Positions 45,580-55,225 of a stretch of 64,000 nt of DNA are shown piece by piece. The stretch lies in contig JAKZAP010000016.1 in the NCBI GenBank assembly GCA_023053575.1, positions 19,982,030 to 20,046,029 of the forward strand. Direction: 5' to 3'. A program made the position numbers and the translations under genes. The DNA is from Branchinecta lynchi (lineage: Eukaryota; Arthropoda; Branchiopoda; Anostraca; Branchinectidae). Positions within the stretch are counted from its first letter, which is position 1. Every line of letters begins with the position of its first letter. The notes under the pieces were generated by a model, which was given only the letters and a program-made list of their open reading frames with translations, was not told where the DNA came from and made no database searches.

Positions 45580-46031
45580 GGCTTTTTTCCGTGATCCCAC
45601 AAACAGTTTGTGCGTCGACTGTGGCTCGAAAAGAGTGTATTCGCGGTCTTTCGTGCGGCCCACAAGTGTGTTTCCGCGACCAACAAAATTTTCGTGGCTC
45701 GCTTTGTGGCTCGATTCTGGCGGGAAATTCAAATTAAGCAGCAAAATAGTGTCTAAACAATAAAGTTAAGTACTTACTCAAGCATATTGACCTAAAACTG
45801 AGGATGCTTTCTGTACAGAATGGTAAGGAAATAAGCCAGGAGTTCTATTTATTGAGATTTTCCATTAATTTTATTTTTGTTTTCACCTACTTGAAATTAA
45901 CGCCAAAAAAATAGACAAAACGGCGTTCCCGCGAGTTCTAACTAGTGGCTCGACTGTGTGGCACACAATCGTGTTTCCGCGACAAATACTCAGAAGTGTG
46001 TGACCCACGATTCTGTCGCGGAAAAAGGCCT
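45580..46031. mobile_element. TIR MITE at a TTAA site
   Basis: TTAA at 45576-45579 and 46032-46035 flank ends reading GGCTTTTTTCCGTGA and (reverse complement) AGGCCTTTTTCCGCGACA. Subterminal TGTGTTTCCGCGAC and TCGTGTTTCCGCGAC blocks occur near both ends. The interior has an AATAAAGTTAAGTACTTAC stretch but no frame. A TTAA flank suggests a piggyBac-like element, though a TAA/TTA reading (Harbinger) is also possible. Confidence 0.65.
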
Positions 46032-46479
46032 TTAATGACTTACTCTCCACGCCGAAGCAGAATCACCAGGTGCCCATCGAAGAGCCAGAAACCTCACCAC
46101 CGGTTACCATAATTAACTCGGTTGATTGGTTTAAATAGCGTCAGTTTCCAGGATTCGTTTGGTATTTGGGAAATGACACAGAACTAAGCCTTTTTGAAAA
46201 AGTGTTTGATATGACGTAAAATATGGACATGGTTGATTGATGAGTACAAAACTGTCGTCTCCCCCCTCTCCCCCTAGTCGTGACGTCCCTGGTGACAGAA
46301 ATACAATAGTTTATCTAGTTCACACTAACATTCCATAGGCAGGCTAGTTACGCAACTGCAAACACAACTTAGTAAAAGAGACTTTCTTTGTCTTGATCTC
46401 TATACCAGAGCTAAGTTCTTGGTCTGTGTCTTAAAGTTTAACTGAAAAGGGCTGGTATAGGATAATCTAGTTACTTATT
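46032..46479. other. No gene recognised
   Basis: A TTAAAGTTTAACTGAAAAGG block at about 46432 recurs at 50553 and, inverted, at 51018-51036 and 56125-56143. GTCGTGACGTCCCTGG at about 46278 is another GC-tipped element end. Confidence 0.4.
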
Positions 46480-47428
46480 CATTTAAACTGGCTTGAAGAC
46501 GTGCTATAAAAATATCCAAAGTAGTTCTACCATAATGAAAGATATCTGCGGGGAAGCAGAGTCTGACAAAATGGTTGTTGATATGAACAAGTCTGTGATT
46601 TTAACAGTTTCTTTCCTTCAAGGTACCCTATCCTCCAACCCACCACTCCCAGATGCGTGTCAGGTTAACGAACTGAAGCTGCTGGGAGTACACATAACCT
46701 CGGATCTGAGGTGGCAAAGACAGGTTGAGAGTATGCTTAAAAAAGCTAACGCGGCTATAAGCTACCTTAAACTTTTGTCCCGTTACGGTGTTCCATCTCC
46801 CCATTTACTACGAGTTTACATTTCTTTTAGCCGTTCTAGCCTAGAATATGGATGTCCGGTTTGGCATTTTGGTCTCACCCAGGAACAGTCGGATTTGCTT
46901 GAGAAGATACAGTATAGAGCGTTGCTTGTTACATCTAAAGCTCCAAAAGTCCCATACGTTCAGCTCCTAAAGCAATTTAAGTTAGATACCCTTTCATGCC
47001 GCCGACTTCAACTTTGTATGAAGTTCAGTAGCCTACATCTATAGTCCAAAACCCATTTCACCGTGATATACTCCTCCCGGATTTTCTCCCCTCCCGAATT
47101 CGTCTTCCTCGTCAAGCTGCCGACCCTGTGCCTCGTTTAGAACCGGTGGTAGCTTTGCGAACAAGGTATGCTCAGAGTTTTGTCCCCTCGTTTGTTCGTT
47201 TATATAACTCAAAGCGTTTTTGAATGTTAAGTTTTAGGTTATTTGTATTTTATTAGTCGTAGTCTAGCATGTTATTGACCATATTTATCATAAGACGTCG
47301 GTATAAATGTCTCAAAATTGTATATATTTGTAGATTGTTCTGTTATGACGTTATGTTTTGACGTAAAAACAACCCATCGGCTTGTCCGTTATCTGTTTTT
47401 TAGATTATATTGAATTGAATTGAATTGA
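46480..47428 (+). pseudogene. Non-LTR RT C-terminal half with (TTGAA)n tail
   Basis: The longest frame (46493-47044, 183 codons) contains LKLLGVHITSDLRW, the post-catalytic block typical of CR1-like RTs. It is followed by KKANAAISYLKLL, RSSLEYGCPVWHFGL and LLEKIQYRALLV of the thumb region. The frame closes at 47044, but a second frame from 47047 continues the protein with LPDFLPSRIRLPR and RTRYAQSFVPSFVRLYN, ending at 47223. The copy therefore carries a frameshift plus a stop. The 3' UTR ends in about four TTGAA units (about 47410-47428). The catalytic YxDD core and endonuclease lie upstream and are missing. It is the best preserved RT in the window, but not functional. Confidence 0.85.
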
Positions 47429-48737
47429 AGACCCGCTGAAAATGCATTACTGCGTCGTTCCGCTATTCACGAATAATCGATTTTCAAATAGTGGAATTTC
47501 CATGTGATTTCTGGTACCTATAAGCACAAGTGCTTATAATTTTGTTGCATGCATTATACGAGAAAGATATATGAATTTTTCTTTGTTGAGGCCCTAAGCA
47601 TTTTTCACCAATCTCACCACTGCCCACTGAAAAGCCGCGTTTGCGTTGAGATTCAAATTTCCCGCTTCATAGTACAATTTACGCTGTGAGGAAAGCCGCA
47701 GATATTCTGATCGTCATAACTAGATCAGATAATGGAAAAGAAAAAAATCCCTTTGTCGAATCCAAATAATTCAGAGTCTTGAATTATAAGACACAAATAT
47801 AAGTTGACTTCTCAGTTAAACTTTAAGGCCGGCGTCAAAATCTTGGTTTTGGCCTTGGTCTTGTCGAAATAACTGGTAGAGGCTAACGGCCTATTTTTTC
47901 TGCATAGTATTATTACTGTTACTACTATTCCTCAAGTTATTGCCCGTCGGTTTGCGGATGCTTTCCGCATTCTTTTCAGTACAGATTATCCAAATCCTAT
48001 TTAGGCTACGTTTATAGGATTTCCCATGTCTTGAAAAATTTGGACAATGGTCAAGCTAAACCGATTATTTACGGCCCTTGAGCAATTTCCATAAAGCCGG
48101 AATATGAGTTTAAGCTGAACTTTTTGCAAGACTTCATGACTATTTACAGCGAATACCTAAATCCTAAGCCCCCCGCCCCGCTTTTTGGCGATCTAAGTGG
48201 CTTGGTTAGAGGCTAAATTAGAAACTAAGAACACTTAAGCATGGGATGTAGAAGTTCAGAGTAACATGCAACAATTTTTATGCTTCTAGTAAAAGTTAAA
48301 CAGTAAAAGTTAAAAGTTAAACATTACTGGTTGTCAAATAGAAGAAAATAGTTAATAAAAAAAATGGGCTTTAACTGTAACAAAAACTATTTGGTATTTA
48401 CCAATGTAATATTTCTCTTAGTGACCTTCCGAAGAAAAGAAATTCGATTCATTTTTATACTTTCTTCGCATGTTAAATGTAGGCTATATTGAGGGGTCTA
48501 TGGCTCTATTAGATTCTGGGTTTTTCGACGTTCGTGTTGTTCAGTGTAAATTAATAAAACAAAAATCAATTTTAATGAAATAGCAGTATGGGTGCAAAAT
48601 TATTGCGGGGGCTGAACCATAGGAAAACTAGTTCGAATGGTTCAACATATTCATAGGCTATGGTTCACATAACCTGTCGGTGAAAACAACTTATCCAATC
48701 AGGACGTGGAATACTTTTTCCCAGGTTGGGAACAGTT
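47429..48737. other. No gene recognised
   Basis: AT-rich DNA. A small AGTTAAACAGTAAAAGTTAAA repeat lies at about 48292-48320. No conserved frame is seen. If the two flanking exons form one gene this is intron. Confidence 0.4.
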
Positions 48738-48953
48738 TTATTTTTCCATTGAAGTCGCCAAACCTCTGTTGCAAAACCCATCTATCAGCTCTTTCTCCCG
48801 GTGCAGGCTGCAGCATCTCTTCATTGCTTCGAAAATACATAGTTTTTTTTTTGCATTTTGCCTCTCTGAACTAGCAGTCAGCCTCCAGAGTTTGGCTTTT
48901 AATTCCAGCAATACTTGCTGTGTCAACCCCACCATCGAACGTTCTCCAGCCAT
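48738..48953 (-). CDS. Hypothetical 71-residue open frame
   Basis: The minus frame begins MAGERSMVGLTQQVLLELKA in a reasonable initiation context (AAAC before ATG) and continues lysine/leucine-rich, with AKKKLCIF encoded over a ten-A run, to a stop at 48738. The first 30 residues look helical. It may be an alternative first exon, a frameshifted retrocopy, or chance. I recognise no family. It lies between the two putative exons of a minus-strand gene but has no clear splice sites. Confidence 0.2.
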   Translation of the reverse strand: MAGERSMVGLTQQVLLELKAKLWRLTASSERQNAKKKLCIFEAMKRCCSLHREKELIDGFCNRGLATSMEK

Positions 48954-49017
48954 GTTTGAGCGCAGTTGGCTACTCTATACAACGCAGCTCATCATTATGC
49001 CCTTGGCAAAATGAAAA

Positions 49018-49140
49018 GTCGAGCATAAACTTAAGCTCAGATCGCACTTGTTTCATCGTCCTAGCAATTCTGAAAGTACCCTAACTCGAGAACAGTGGAC
49101 CGACAGACAGACAGACCGACCGAAATGTGATCGGTTGTGA
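49018..49140 (+). repeat. Family B 3'-end fragment
   Basis: TTGTTTCATCGTCCTAGCA, GTACCCTAACTCGAG and a (ACCGACAG)n run match the last ~130 bp of family B before the hairpin. The hairpin itself is gone. Confidence 0.6.
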
Positions 49141-49159
49141 CATCGGATTGGTGAAAATA

Positions 49160-49650
49160 GAAAACTTCAGAAAATAGAAATGACGTAAAAGAATATCCAT
49201 TTTCTCTTGGAAGCATAGATTTTTGGTATAGCATCCCAGATGCTGAGTTTCCGCCCCGTAATAGATGTGTGCAAACCGGCGGTAGCGCCGGTAGCGGAGA
49301 AGCAGGAAGTAGAGAGCGGTTTTGGAAACAGATGTGATTGAGATGATATTGAGACGAGACGAGATGTGAAATAAGCGAGAATTTGAGTGAAGCCAAGCCA
49401 AACCAATTGATATACTGACGATATTTTGTAACCCGAAGGATTAACATAGTAAGTCAAATCGAACACCCAAACGAAAGACTCCGATCCCAAATACGCCTTC
49501 GAAGGTTGAATATTCCCCACCGCTCGACGCTACAAGATTTAGTCAGCCGAAGTGCTTCGGATCAGAACACCCGAGTAGGAACTAAATACCTCATTGGTTT
49601 ACCGTATATGCTAGCAAAGCTGCAAGTACCATACAAATGAAAGAACTAAC
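49160..49650. other. Unassigned; three overlapping open frames, probably non-coding
   Basis: The minus strand is open in several frames over about 300 bp, which points to base composition rather than coding. No domain is seen. If the minus-strand gene is real this lies just inside an intron downstream of its 144 bp exon. Confidence 0.35.
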
Positions 49651-49794
49651 CTTATTTCTTCGCCTGAGTAGTTCCGCCTCACCGGCGATTCTATCCTCAA
49701 TGCGGTCAAGCCTGGTCCCTAAATCTTTGGTAACGCAGGAGAGGTCGTCTGAGGTCAAGAAGTCTTCACAGGCATCAACCGGATCGGTGTCAAG
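49651..49794 (-). CDS. Spliced internal exon (48 codons) of an unknown gene
   Basis: On the minus strand, the acceptor TTTTCGTTTCAG is followed by exactly 144 bp of open frame and then the donor AAG/GTTAGT. This is the cleanest exon in the window. It encodes LDTDPVDACEDFLTSDDLSC, then VTKDLGTRLDRIEDRIAGEA and ELLRRRNK: an acidic start followed by a charged amphipathic helix that could form a coiled coil. It begins and ends in phase 0, so it can join the terminal exon at 45288-45509 without a frame change. Codon use is CG-richer than the flanks. No known domain is evident. Upstream exons should lie at higher coordinates, possibly outside the window. The gene's introns have been invaded by MITEs and an RT. 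Confidence 0.6.
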
Positions 49795-50005
49795 CTGAAA
49801 CGAAAAGGGTGTTCATAATTATCAGCCGACTTCACATTTCCGCAGAACAACACACTCCCCTTCAGTTCGAAATGAGAGGAAAGTGGAGGAAGAAGAGTAA
49901 AGGCTGAAGTGGAAGAGGAGGCCGAGGTCCAAGTAAACCTGATGGTCAAAGCTCCCCGATGAATCGCAGCCTCAACAAAACTCTTTCTCCCTGAACTAAC
50001 TGTTA

Positions 50006-50285
50006 CCCGATGAAAAATTTGTAGCCTGCGTAGTAGAATGATAGTAGTATTACAACGACAACAATACTATCATTTAATGTGCCTCATACTGGTCCAATCT
50101 TATTTGTAGTATCCAATAGCATCCTCTCTAGCCATAGTAGCATCAGGTCTTGCTAATAGTAGCATATAGTAGTATGCAGTAACACGGTAGCCTTGAAGGA
50201 GAAGCATGTAGTAGCATCGTTAGTGCTGCATGCTACTTTTTCGTACTACTTCATAGTACTATTTTGAGAAAAATTTTTCATCGGG
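50006..50285. mobile_element. Family F TIR element, complete, TA flanks
   Basis: CCCGATGAAAAATTT and AAATTTTTCATCGGG are matched ends, with TA on both outer sides. Inside are GTAGCATCAGGTCTTGC, TAGTAGCATATAGTAGTATG and related triplet-like repeats. About 280 bp and non-coding. TA flanks would suit a mariner-like origin, but the 30427 copy has TG flanks, so the TSD rule is uncertain. Confidence 0.75.
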
Positions 50286-51037
50286 TATCTGTACTTGATG
50301 TCTTGTAAATGGGCATTAAAATGATCGTACTAGTTAAGTCTTACAAAAAAAAATATCAGTCGGCCCAAGATGACAGAGATCTTTATAGACTTCAAAGGAT
50401 CTGACACGAAGGTCTTTCACATGGAGAAAAGGAAGATCAGACCCACTCCAGACTTCAAATTACTATCAATCAACCAATCAATTAATTTTATTTAGAACCC
50501 TAATAGCACTAGGCTAATTAAATAATAATTGAACATGTGAGACACTCGCTCTTAAAGTTTAACTGAACAGGCAACTTATTTTTACATCTTAGATTCAAAT
50601 ACATTGAATTATTACAACACCTATTGGGGATTTTCATTCTGTCCACAGTAGTCTTCAGTAGGGACGTTGGGAATGTGGACGCTTTCCCATGGTGAATCCG
50701 TCCACAATTCGCCCGCGAAAATCACTGCACTATCACTACACAAGACACATCACTCTCTAGCCCTAGTTTTTGGCAGTGCAGACTGCAGACACTTCTTTGT
50801 TTATTTGATACACAATGTATTTACTCGTTTGCTGCTGTTATTGTTGCCAAATGTTCCAAGCACCATAGAGATATCACAAAAACGGGAAGAGCGGCAAGCA
50901 CAATGGGATAATCGATTATTTGGAAATATCAGAAAAACAAACTAACGCTTTTTCATCGGGTTTTCAAGATTATTTAAGCGAAAAGGTGATGGGTAACTAG
51001 ACTGTCGTATCCTAGCCCTTTTCGGTTAAACTTTAAC
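50286..51037. other. Unassigned DNA between inverted TTAAAGTTTAAC motifs
   Basis: TTAAAGTTTAACTGAACAGG at about 50553 and CCCTTTTCGGTTAAACTTTAA at about 51016-51036 are inverted copies, so 50553-51036 may be a TIR element. The 92-codon plus frame inside has no domain. Confidence 0.35.
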
Positions 51038-52517
51038 ACTTGTCAAGTTTCATGCACGTTCGATTACCCGTTCCTAAGTTATGAATGTCAACGGATTCAC
51101 CCCCACGATGGTCGGATCAGGGAAGGGACTATTTTCAAGTTAAAATGTCCCTAATAGGCCTGCAAGTTTTATGGTGCTAGCACATCTGGAAGGAACCTAG
51201 CTCGAGATCACCCGAATTCCGGAGAACCCCCTCCAACTTCCCCTACCGTGACATGATCCGGTCCTGTTTTATCAGTAATGTATCTAGGGTTTACGCTTTC
51301 TTCCAACCAAGTCCAAGTCCGATACCTCAACTTTAAGGGACTCAGGAAATTTCCGGTTCCCCCGGCCCCCCCCCCCCCCCATAGTGATAAGGTCCGGTCC
51401 AGACTTGAAACTGAACATCCGAGACACTTGTTCTTAATACGTGCCAAGCTTTATGCAAGTTCGACAACCCATTCCAAAGTTGTGAATGTCATTAGATTCC
51501 GGATTTCCAACCCCTCTACTCCCCCCACGATGATCGGATCGGGGAAGAGACTATTTTAAAGTCAGTTTGGTAGAATCCCTAAAATGCTTGCCAAGTTTCA
51601 TGGTCCTAGCACATCTGGAAGTAGCCTATCCTAACTCGAGATCACCGGAATTCCGGTAAACCCCTGTCCAACTCCCCCACTGTGACACGATACAGTCCTG
51701 TTTTGTCAGTTATCCATCCCAATCCTTCGAATCTGAGCCTTTCAGAAGATTTCCGGTGCCCTCCCCCCCCCCCCAGTTACTGTATCCGGTCCGGATTTGA
51801 AAAGGAACATCTTAGCACATTTTCTTGACACTTGTCAAGTTTCATGCACGTCCGATTACCCCTTCCAAAGTTATGCATGTTACTAATTTCCGGATTCCCC
51901 ATCCCTCCACTCCCCCTACGATGGTCGGATTGGGGAAAAGACTATTCTCAAGGCAGTCTGTTCGGGTCCCTGATATATGGCTACTAAATTTCATCGTCTT
52001 AGTACTGAAGTCGCGGGATCACCGAATTCTGCCCCCCCCCCCCAACTCCCTCCACAGTGCCCGAATTCGGTCCGGTTATGTCAATGATGTATCTAGGACT
52101 TGTGCTTGTTCTTCTCACCAAAATTTCGTCCCGATCCCTCCACTCTAAGTGTTTCCCAAGATTTCCGGTTCCCCCCTTTAGCTCCCCAAATCCGGTCCGG
52201 ATTTTAAGTGGGTCGTCTGAGGCACGAGTTCTTTCCAAATATAAAATTTCATTAAGATCCGATCACCCGTTCAAACGTTACAAATACCTCAAGATTCGTT
52301 ATTCCCACTCCCTCCAGTCCCCCCACGATGCTCGGATCGGGAAAGTCACTATTTCCAACTTAACCATTTGGGGTCCCTGATATGCCTTTCATCGTCCTAG
52401 CTTATGTGGAAGTGCCCGAACTAGCAAAACCCGGACCGACCGACCGATAGACCGACGGACGGACAGAAATTGCGATCGCTAGATAGCACCTGTCCGAAGG
52501 GCAAGTGCCATAAAAAG
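51038..52517 (+). mobile_element. Family B Helitron-like element, 5'-truncated
   Basis: The core units are marked by CAAGTTTCATGCACGT, CCAAGTTTCATGG, TTTCATCGTC and similar. Then come a (ACCGACCG)n run at 52433-52465 and the 3' hairpin region ending GGGCAAGTGCCATAAAAA at about 52515. The 5' hairpin end is absent; the left edge abuts a TTAAACTTTAAC motif. C runs lie near 51365-51380, 51763-51773 and 52032-52042. Confidence 0.65.
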
Positions 52518-52654
52518 CAACTTCATTCTATAATTATAAATACATTCAAGAATCATTGGTAAATTAAAATTTTAAAGTAAATTGTTATTTGTTTGATGTT
52601 GTTATGTTGGTTATACATTTTTGTTGACTTCCAAGGAAGTTCACTGAAAATACA

Positions 52655-52722
52655 GAGAACGGACAGACGGACAACTTTTGCGATGTCATAGGTGTCCCTC
52701 CACTTACGTTTGGGATCCCAAA
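52655..52722 (-). repeat. Family C head fragment
   Basis: The 68 bp matches the head of the element inverted: GGACAACTTTTGCGATGTC, CCTCCACTTACGTTTGGGAT. The core is missing. Confidence 0.6.
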
Positions 52723-52879
52723 AAGAAGGACAACAGACAAGAGCACACAACAAATAACTTGTAGTACTAGTATTTATACAAGGGCAACATAGTTCTATAT
52801 GGTGGCATGTGTGGCATCAAGCGAACGAACAAAACGTGCACTCGGCTCAGATAGTGCAGTAAACGGATCGGTGACTTTA

Positions 52880-53010
52880 TTTATGGGCAGCAGAATCCTG
52901 TTTCCAACGCAGCACGTCAGAAACGTAAAATTAGTAACAAAATCTTGTAGCTTAGGACAAATTACTGGAAATCCGGACAATGCTTACCATATTTCTTTGT
53001 TCCAATAGCC
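52880..53010. repeat. Family M repeat, first copy
   Basis: CCAACGCAGCACGTCAGAAC-type sequence, then TTGTAGCTTAGGACAAATTAC and ATTTCTTTGTTC, aligns with 54930-55045. Two copies only. Nature unknown. A C run follows at about 53049-53064. Confidence 0.5.
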
Positions 53011-53534
53011 TACATACCTTTACAAATCCGAAGGTCAGAGAGTGGCATCACCCCCCCCCCCCCCCTCCCCTTTACAAACACATGGACCGGTGTTGTAAAT
53101 GCGAATTATGGACGATTGGGTAGCGTGGCCGTTGCGTGTAAGACGGCAGGTAATCAAGGGCGAGAGTGAAGGTTTTACATTAACATACATATAGATTTCT
53201 TTCAGAGTCACTCTGTACAGTGTAAATCCCAATTCGGGTAAATATGAGTGACAAATGACGGGTCAATAGTCAGTTACAAGTAGTTATCATGATCATGATG
53301 ACCGTTACAAATTCGATGATGATCTACCCATAGTGCTCGCTTATCTAGTAGAACACATTAAAATAACGAAGCACTTTTCAGATCTATTATTCGAACAAGT
53401 GAAAACCGAATGCTCACCTCACCATCAACGTAGTTAAGTCGAACATAATTCGTTTCAAATCCCTACAGCGGAATATAAATATGCCTGTAGTTCCCTTCCC
53501 GATTGTGAACGAGATAAAAATTCTATGAGTAACT
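53011..53534. other. No gene recognised
   Basis: After the C run no coding or paired repeats are visible. Confidence 0.35.
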
Positions 53535-54140
53535 TTCACGAGTGACTGTAAATTCAGTGCCCACATTAATTCAACCGTTCCCAAGGCTAATGCAAGCCTT
53601 CAGACACTTATCAAAACGAGGCGTTTTGGGTGTGACACTGAAAGTCTTCTCCGTGCTTACCTGGGCTATGTTCGCCCGTTGCTCGAGTAAGCGTGACCGG
53701 TGTGGGGTCCATCTGCAATCCCCACAGCCTACCTATTTTAAATTGACATGTTTTGTAAATATGTTTGTTATTCGATTGTGTTTTAAAATTTAATAATTGT
53801 AACATATAAGTGATTATTTATGACTATGTCGACCATGTATGACGATCCACCACGATTTTTGTTAAAAGATATCATGGAAATAAACGAATTTGAATTGAAT
53901 TCGAATTTGAACACGACACAGAGTCCGTCCAGAAAAGATTTCGCGATCTCTACGAACAAGCCCTTGAGAAACTGAATTTATTACCGCTTAAAGTCCGGCT
54001 TGAAAAACTGATTTTGCAGTTTGGCAACTCTATCCTAGCCAATACGAGCCACCGGTCACTGTTACCGGAAACAGCCCTCCCAATAATCGAACTCGATTGC
54101 AAAATAAACTTCTACCCCCTAAAGTCCGCACTAATTGTTA
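53535..54140 (+). pseudogene. Non-LTR RT thumb region, split by a retroelement 3' UTR
   Basis: The first part (about 53544-53697) reads DCKFSAHINSTVPKANASLQ, then LLRAYLGYVRPLLE, the standard block after the catalytic domain. It stops at a TAA where the next residues should be a Y-type EYA..W motif. The frame resumes at about 53911 with ESVQKRFRDLYEQALEKLNL and FGNSILANTSHRSLLP, the following blocks of the same protein. The 213 bp between has the look of another element's 3' UTR, ending with TTGAATTGAATTC-type repeats, so a second retrotransposon landed in the first. The catalytic core is absent. CR1/L2-like by motif order. Confidence 0.75.
53698..53910 (+). mobile_element. Retroelement 3' UTR nested in the RT
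   Basis: AT-rich DNA ending AAATAAACGAATTTGAATTG with further TTGAA-type units. Boundaries are set by the RT frame on both sides. There is no coding. TSDs are not obvious. Confidence 0.6.
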
Positions 54141-54555
54141 TGGGAACTTGTTTGTGCCTTTTTCTTTCTTCGGTGTTGAATGCTGAACTGTAGTGTGAGT
54201 TTGTTATTTATAATTTGTAAGAAACTGAATTTAGGTCTGCTATGATAGTTTCTAAATATACCAATCTGTCTCTCCGTCTCTCTCTCTAAGTAACGAATTG
54301 CGAGTAAATAAGAAATGACTATTAACTAAGATAAAGACGAGCTTATATACGCTATTTCCACAAGTGAGGTGAGGACTAAACTGACTTGGACATGGATTTA
54401 GCAGGATGCAGCTGACGTGGTTGAGATTTAGCAAGATCCAACTGACGTGGAGTCAGATTTAGCTCTGATTCTTCACTTGTGCCATTAAAGTAGGGGAGGA
54501 TCATATTCACTTCACTAAGCACATAGAGTTGGTTAATCGCACATTACCGGCCTGC
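54141..54555. other. No gene recognised
   Basis: A short CTCTCT run lies at about 54275-54287. GATTTAGCA(G/A)GAT(G/C)CA and ACTGACGTGG occur twice near 54397-54445 as a minor tandem repeat of about 30 bp. Confidence 0.35.
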
Positions 54556-54559
54556 TTTG

Positions 54560-54720
54560 TGTTCCCGCCAATTGTTGACGGTTTTGACCAACCGTATCCA
54601 TCAGAAACACTTTCTTCTATCTGTCTGGAACAACCTTTTTCATTCAGCCTTGGACACAGTCTTCTATCGCAGGGAAACTGCCTGTTCTATTAAAAGTTAT
54701 AGAATACACTGTAAAAAGTT
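54560..54720 (+). pseudogene. RT extreme C-terminal fragment
   Basis: In the frame 54557-54781, NRIHQKHFLLSVWNNLFHSA resembles the F..R....WN.LP block found near the end of non-LTR RTs, and SIKSYRIHCKKFL resembles the closing helix. The left flank offers no RT core. It feeds directly into the inverted repeat at 54709-54875. Clade unknown. Confidence 0.5.
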
Positions 54721-54875
54721 TCTCCGTATAAAGATTAAAGTTAACTGTAGTACTTGCTACTCAGATTCATCTTATCTCTAATCGGTATTAATCTTATCTG
54801 CGTAGAGATAAGAATAATCCGAGTAGCAAATACTGCAGTTAACTTTAATCTTTATACGGAAAAACTTTTTACAAT
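54709..54875. repeat. Inverted duplication with 73 bp arms
   Basis: The left arm (54709-54781) contains TGTAAAAAGTTTCTCCGTAT, AAGATTAAAGTTAAC and CTTATCTCTA. The right arm (54803-54875) is its inverse with about 10 percent difference. The loop is 21 nt. The left arm is the tail of an RT-like frame, so the repeat is an inverted partial duplication of retroelement sequence. A transcript would fold into a long hairpin. Confidence 0.75.
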
Positions 54876-54929
54876 ATTGGACGAACAAATATGCCAAAAG
54901 TGCATTGGTCCCTGTGGTGTAAATCACGA

Positions 54930-55045
54930 ATCCCATTTCCAACACAGCACGAGCAGAACGTAAAAGTAATCAATAAATTCTGTTGTTTAGGACCAATTAC
55001 TGCGACCCTGACAATGTTTACGATAGTTCCTTGTTCTAAGCATAC
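54930..55045. repeat. Family M repeat, second copy
   Basis: CCATTTCCAACACAGCACGA, GTTTAGGACCAATTAC and CCTTGTTCTAAG align with 52880-53010. A 12-base G run follows near 55101-55112. Confidence 0.5.
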
Positions 55046-55153
55046 AACAGTTCGAGAAAAAGAACGGTTCTGCTAAAAATAGGAGACAGGCATTAGAATT
55101 GGGGGGGGGGGGGAGGCAAGATTTTAGACGTAGTGAACTGGAAGACAAAAATG

Positions 55154-55225
55154 CTCTTCAGCCGGGATTTGATTCCAGGACCCTCTGCTTACAAGGCAAG
55201 CACTAACCATTTGAGCTACCGAGGA
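55154..55225 (-). tRNA. tRNA-Thr(TGT)-like sequence, probably pseudogene or SINE head
   Basis: On the minus strand, an acceptor TCCTCGG can pair with CTGAAGA (six of seven, including a wobble). A-box-like TAGCTCAAATGG and B-box-like GGTCCTGGAATCA are in place, and the anticodon loop is CTTGTAA. The D-arm/anticodon junction appears one base short and both the D and T stems carry a mismatch. That pattern suits a tRNA-derived SINE or a decayed tRNA better than a working tRNA. Sequence beyond the 3' end (GCATTTTTGTCTTCC) is not CCA-like. Confidence 0.4.

Noticed and set aside
49061..49520. Three minus-strand frames of 106-128 codons as exons
   Set aside because: They overlap one another in different frames over the same DNA, have no domain, and partly cover a family B fragment.
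51208..51559. Frames with glycine or proline runs around homopolymer tracts
   Set aside because: They are produced by G/C homopolymers and family B repetition, not by conserved coding.
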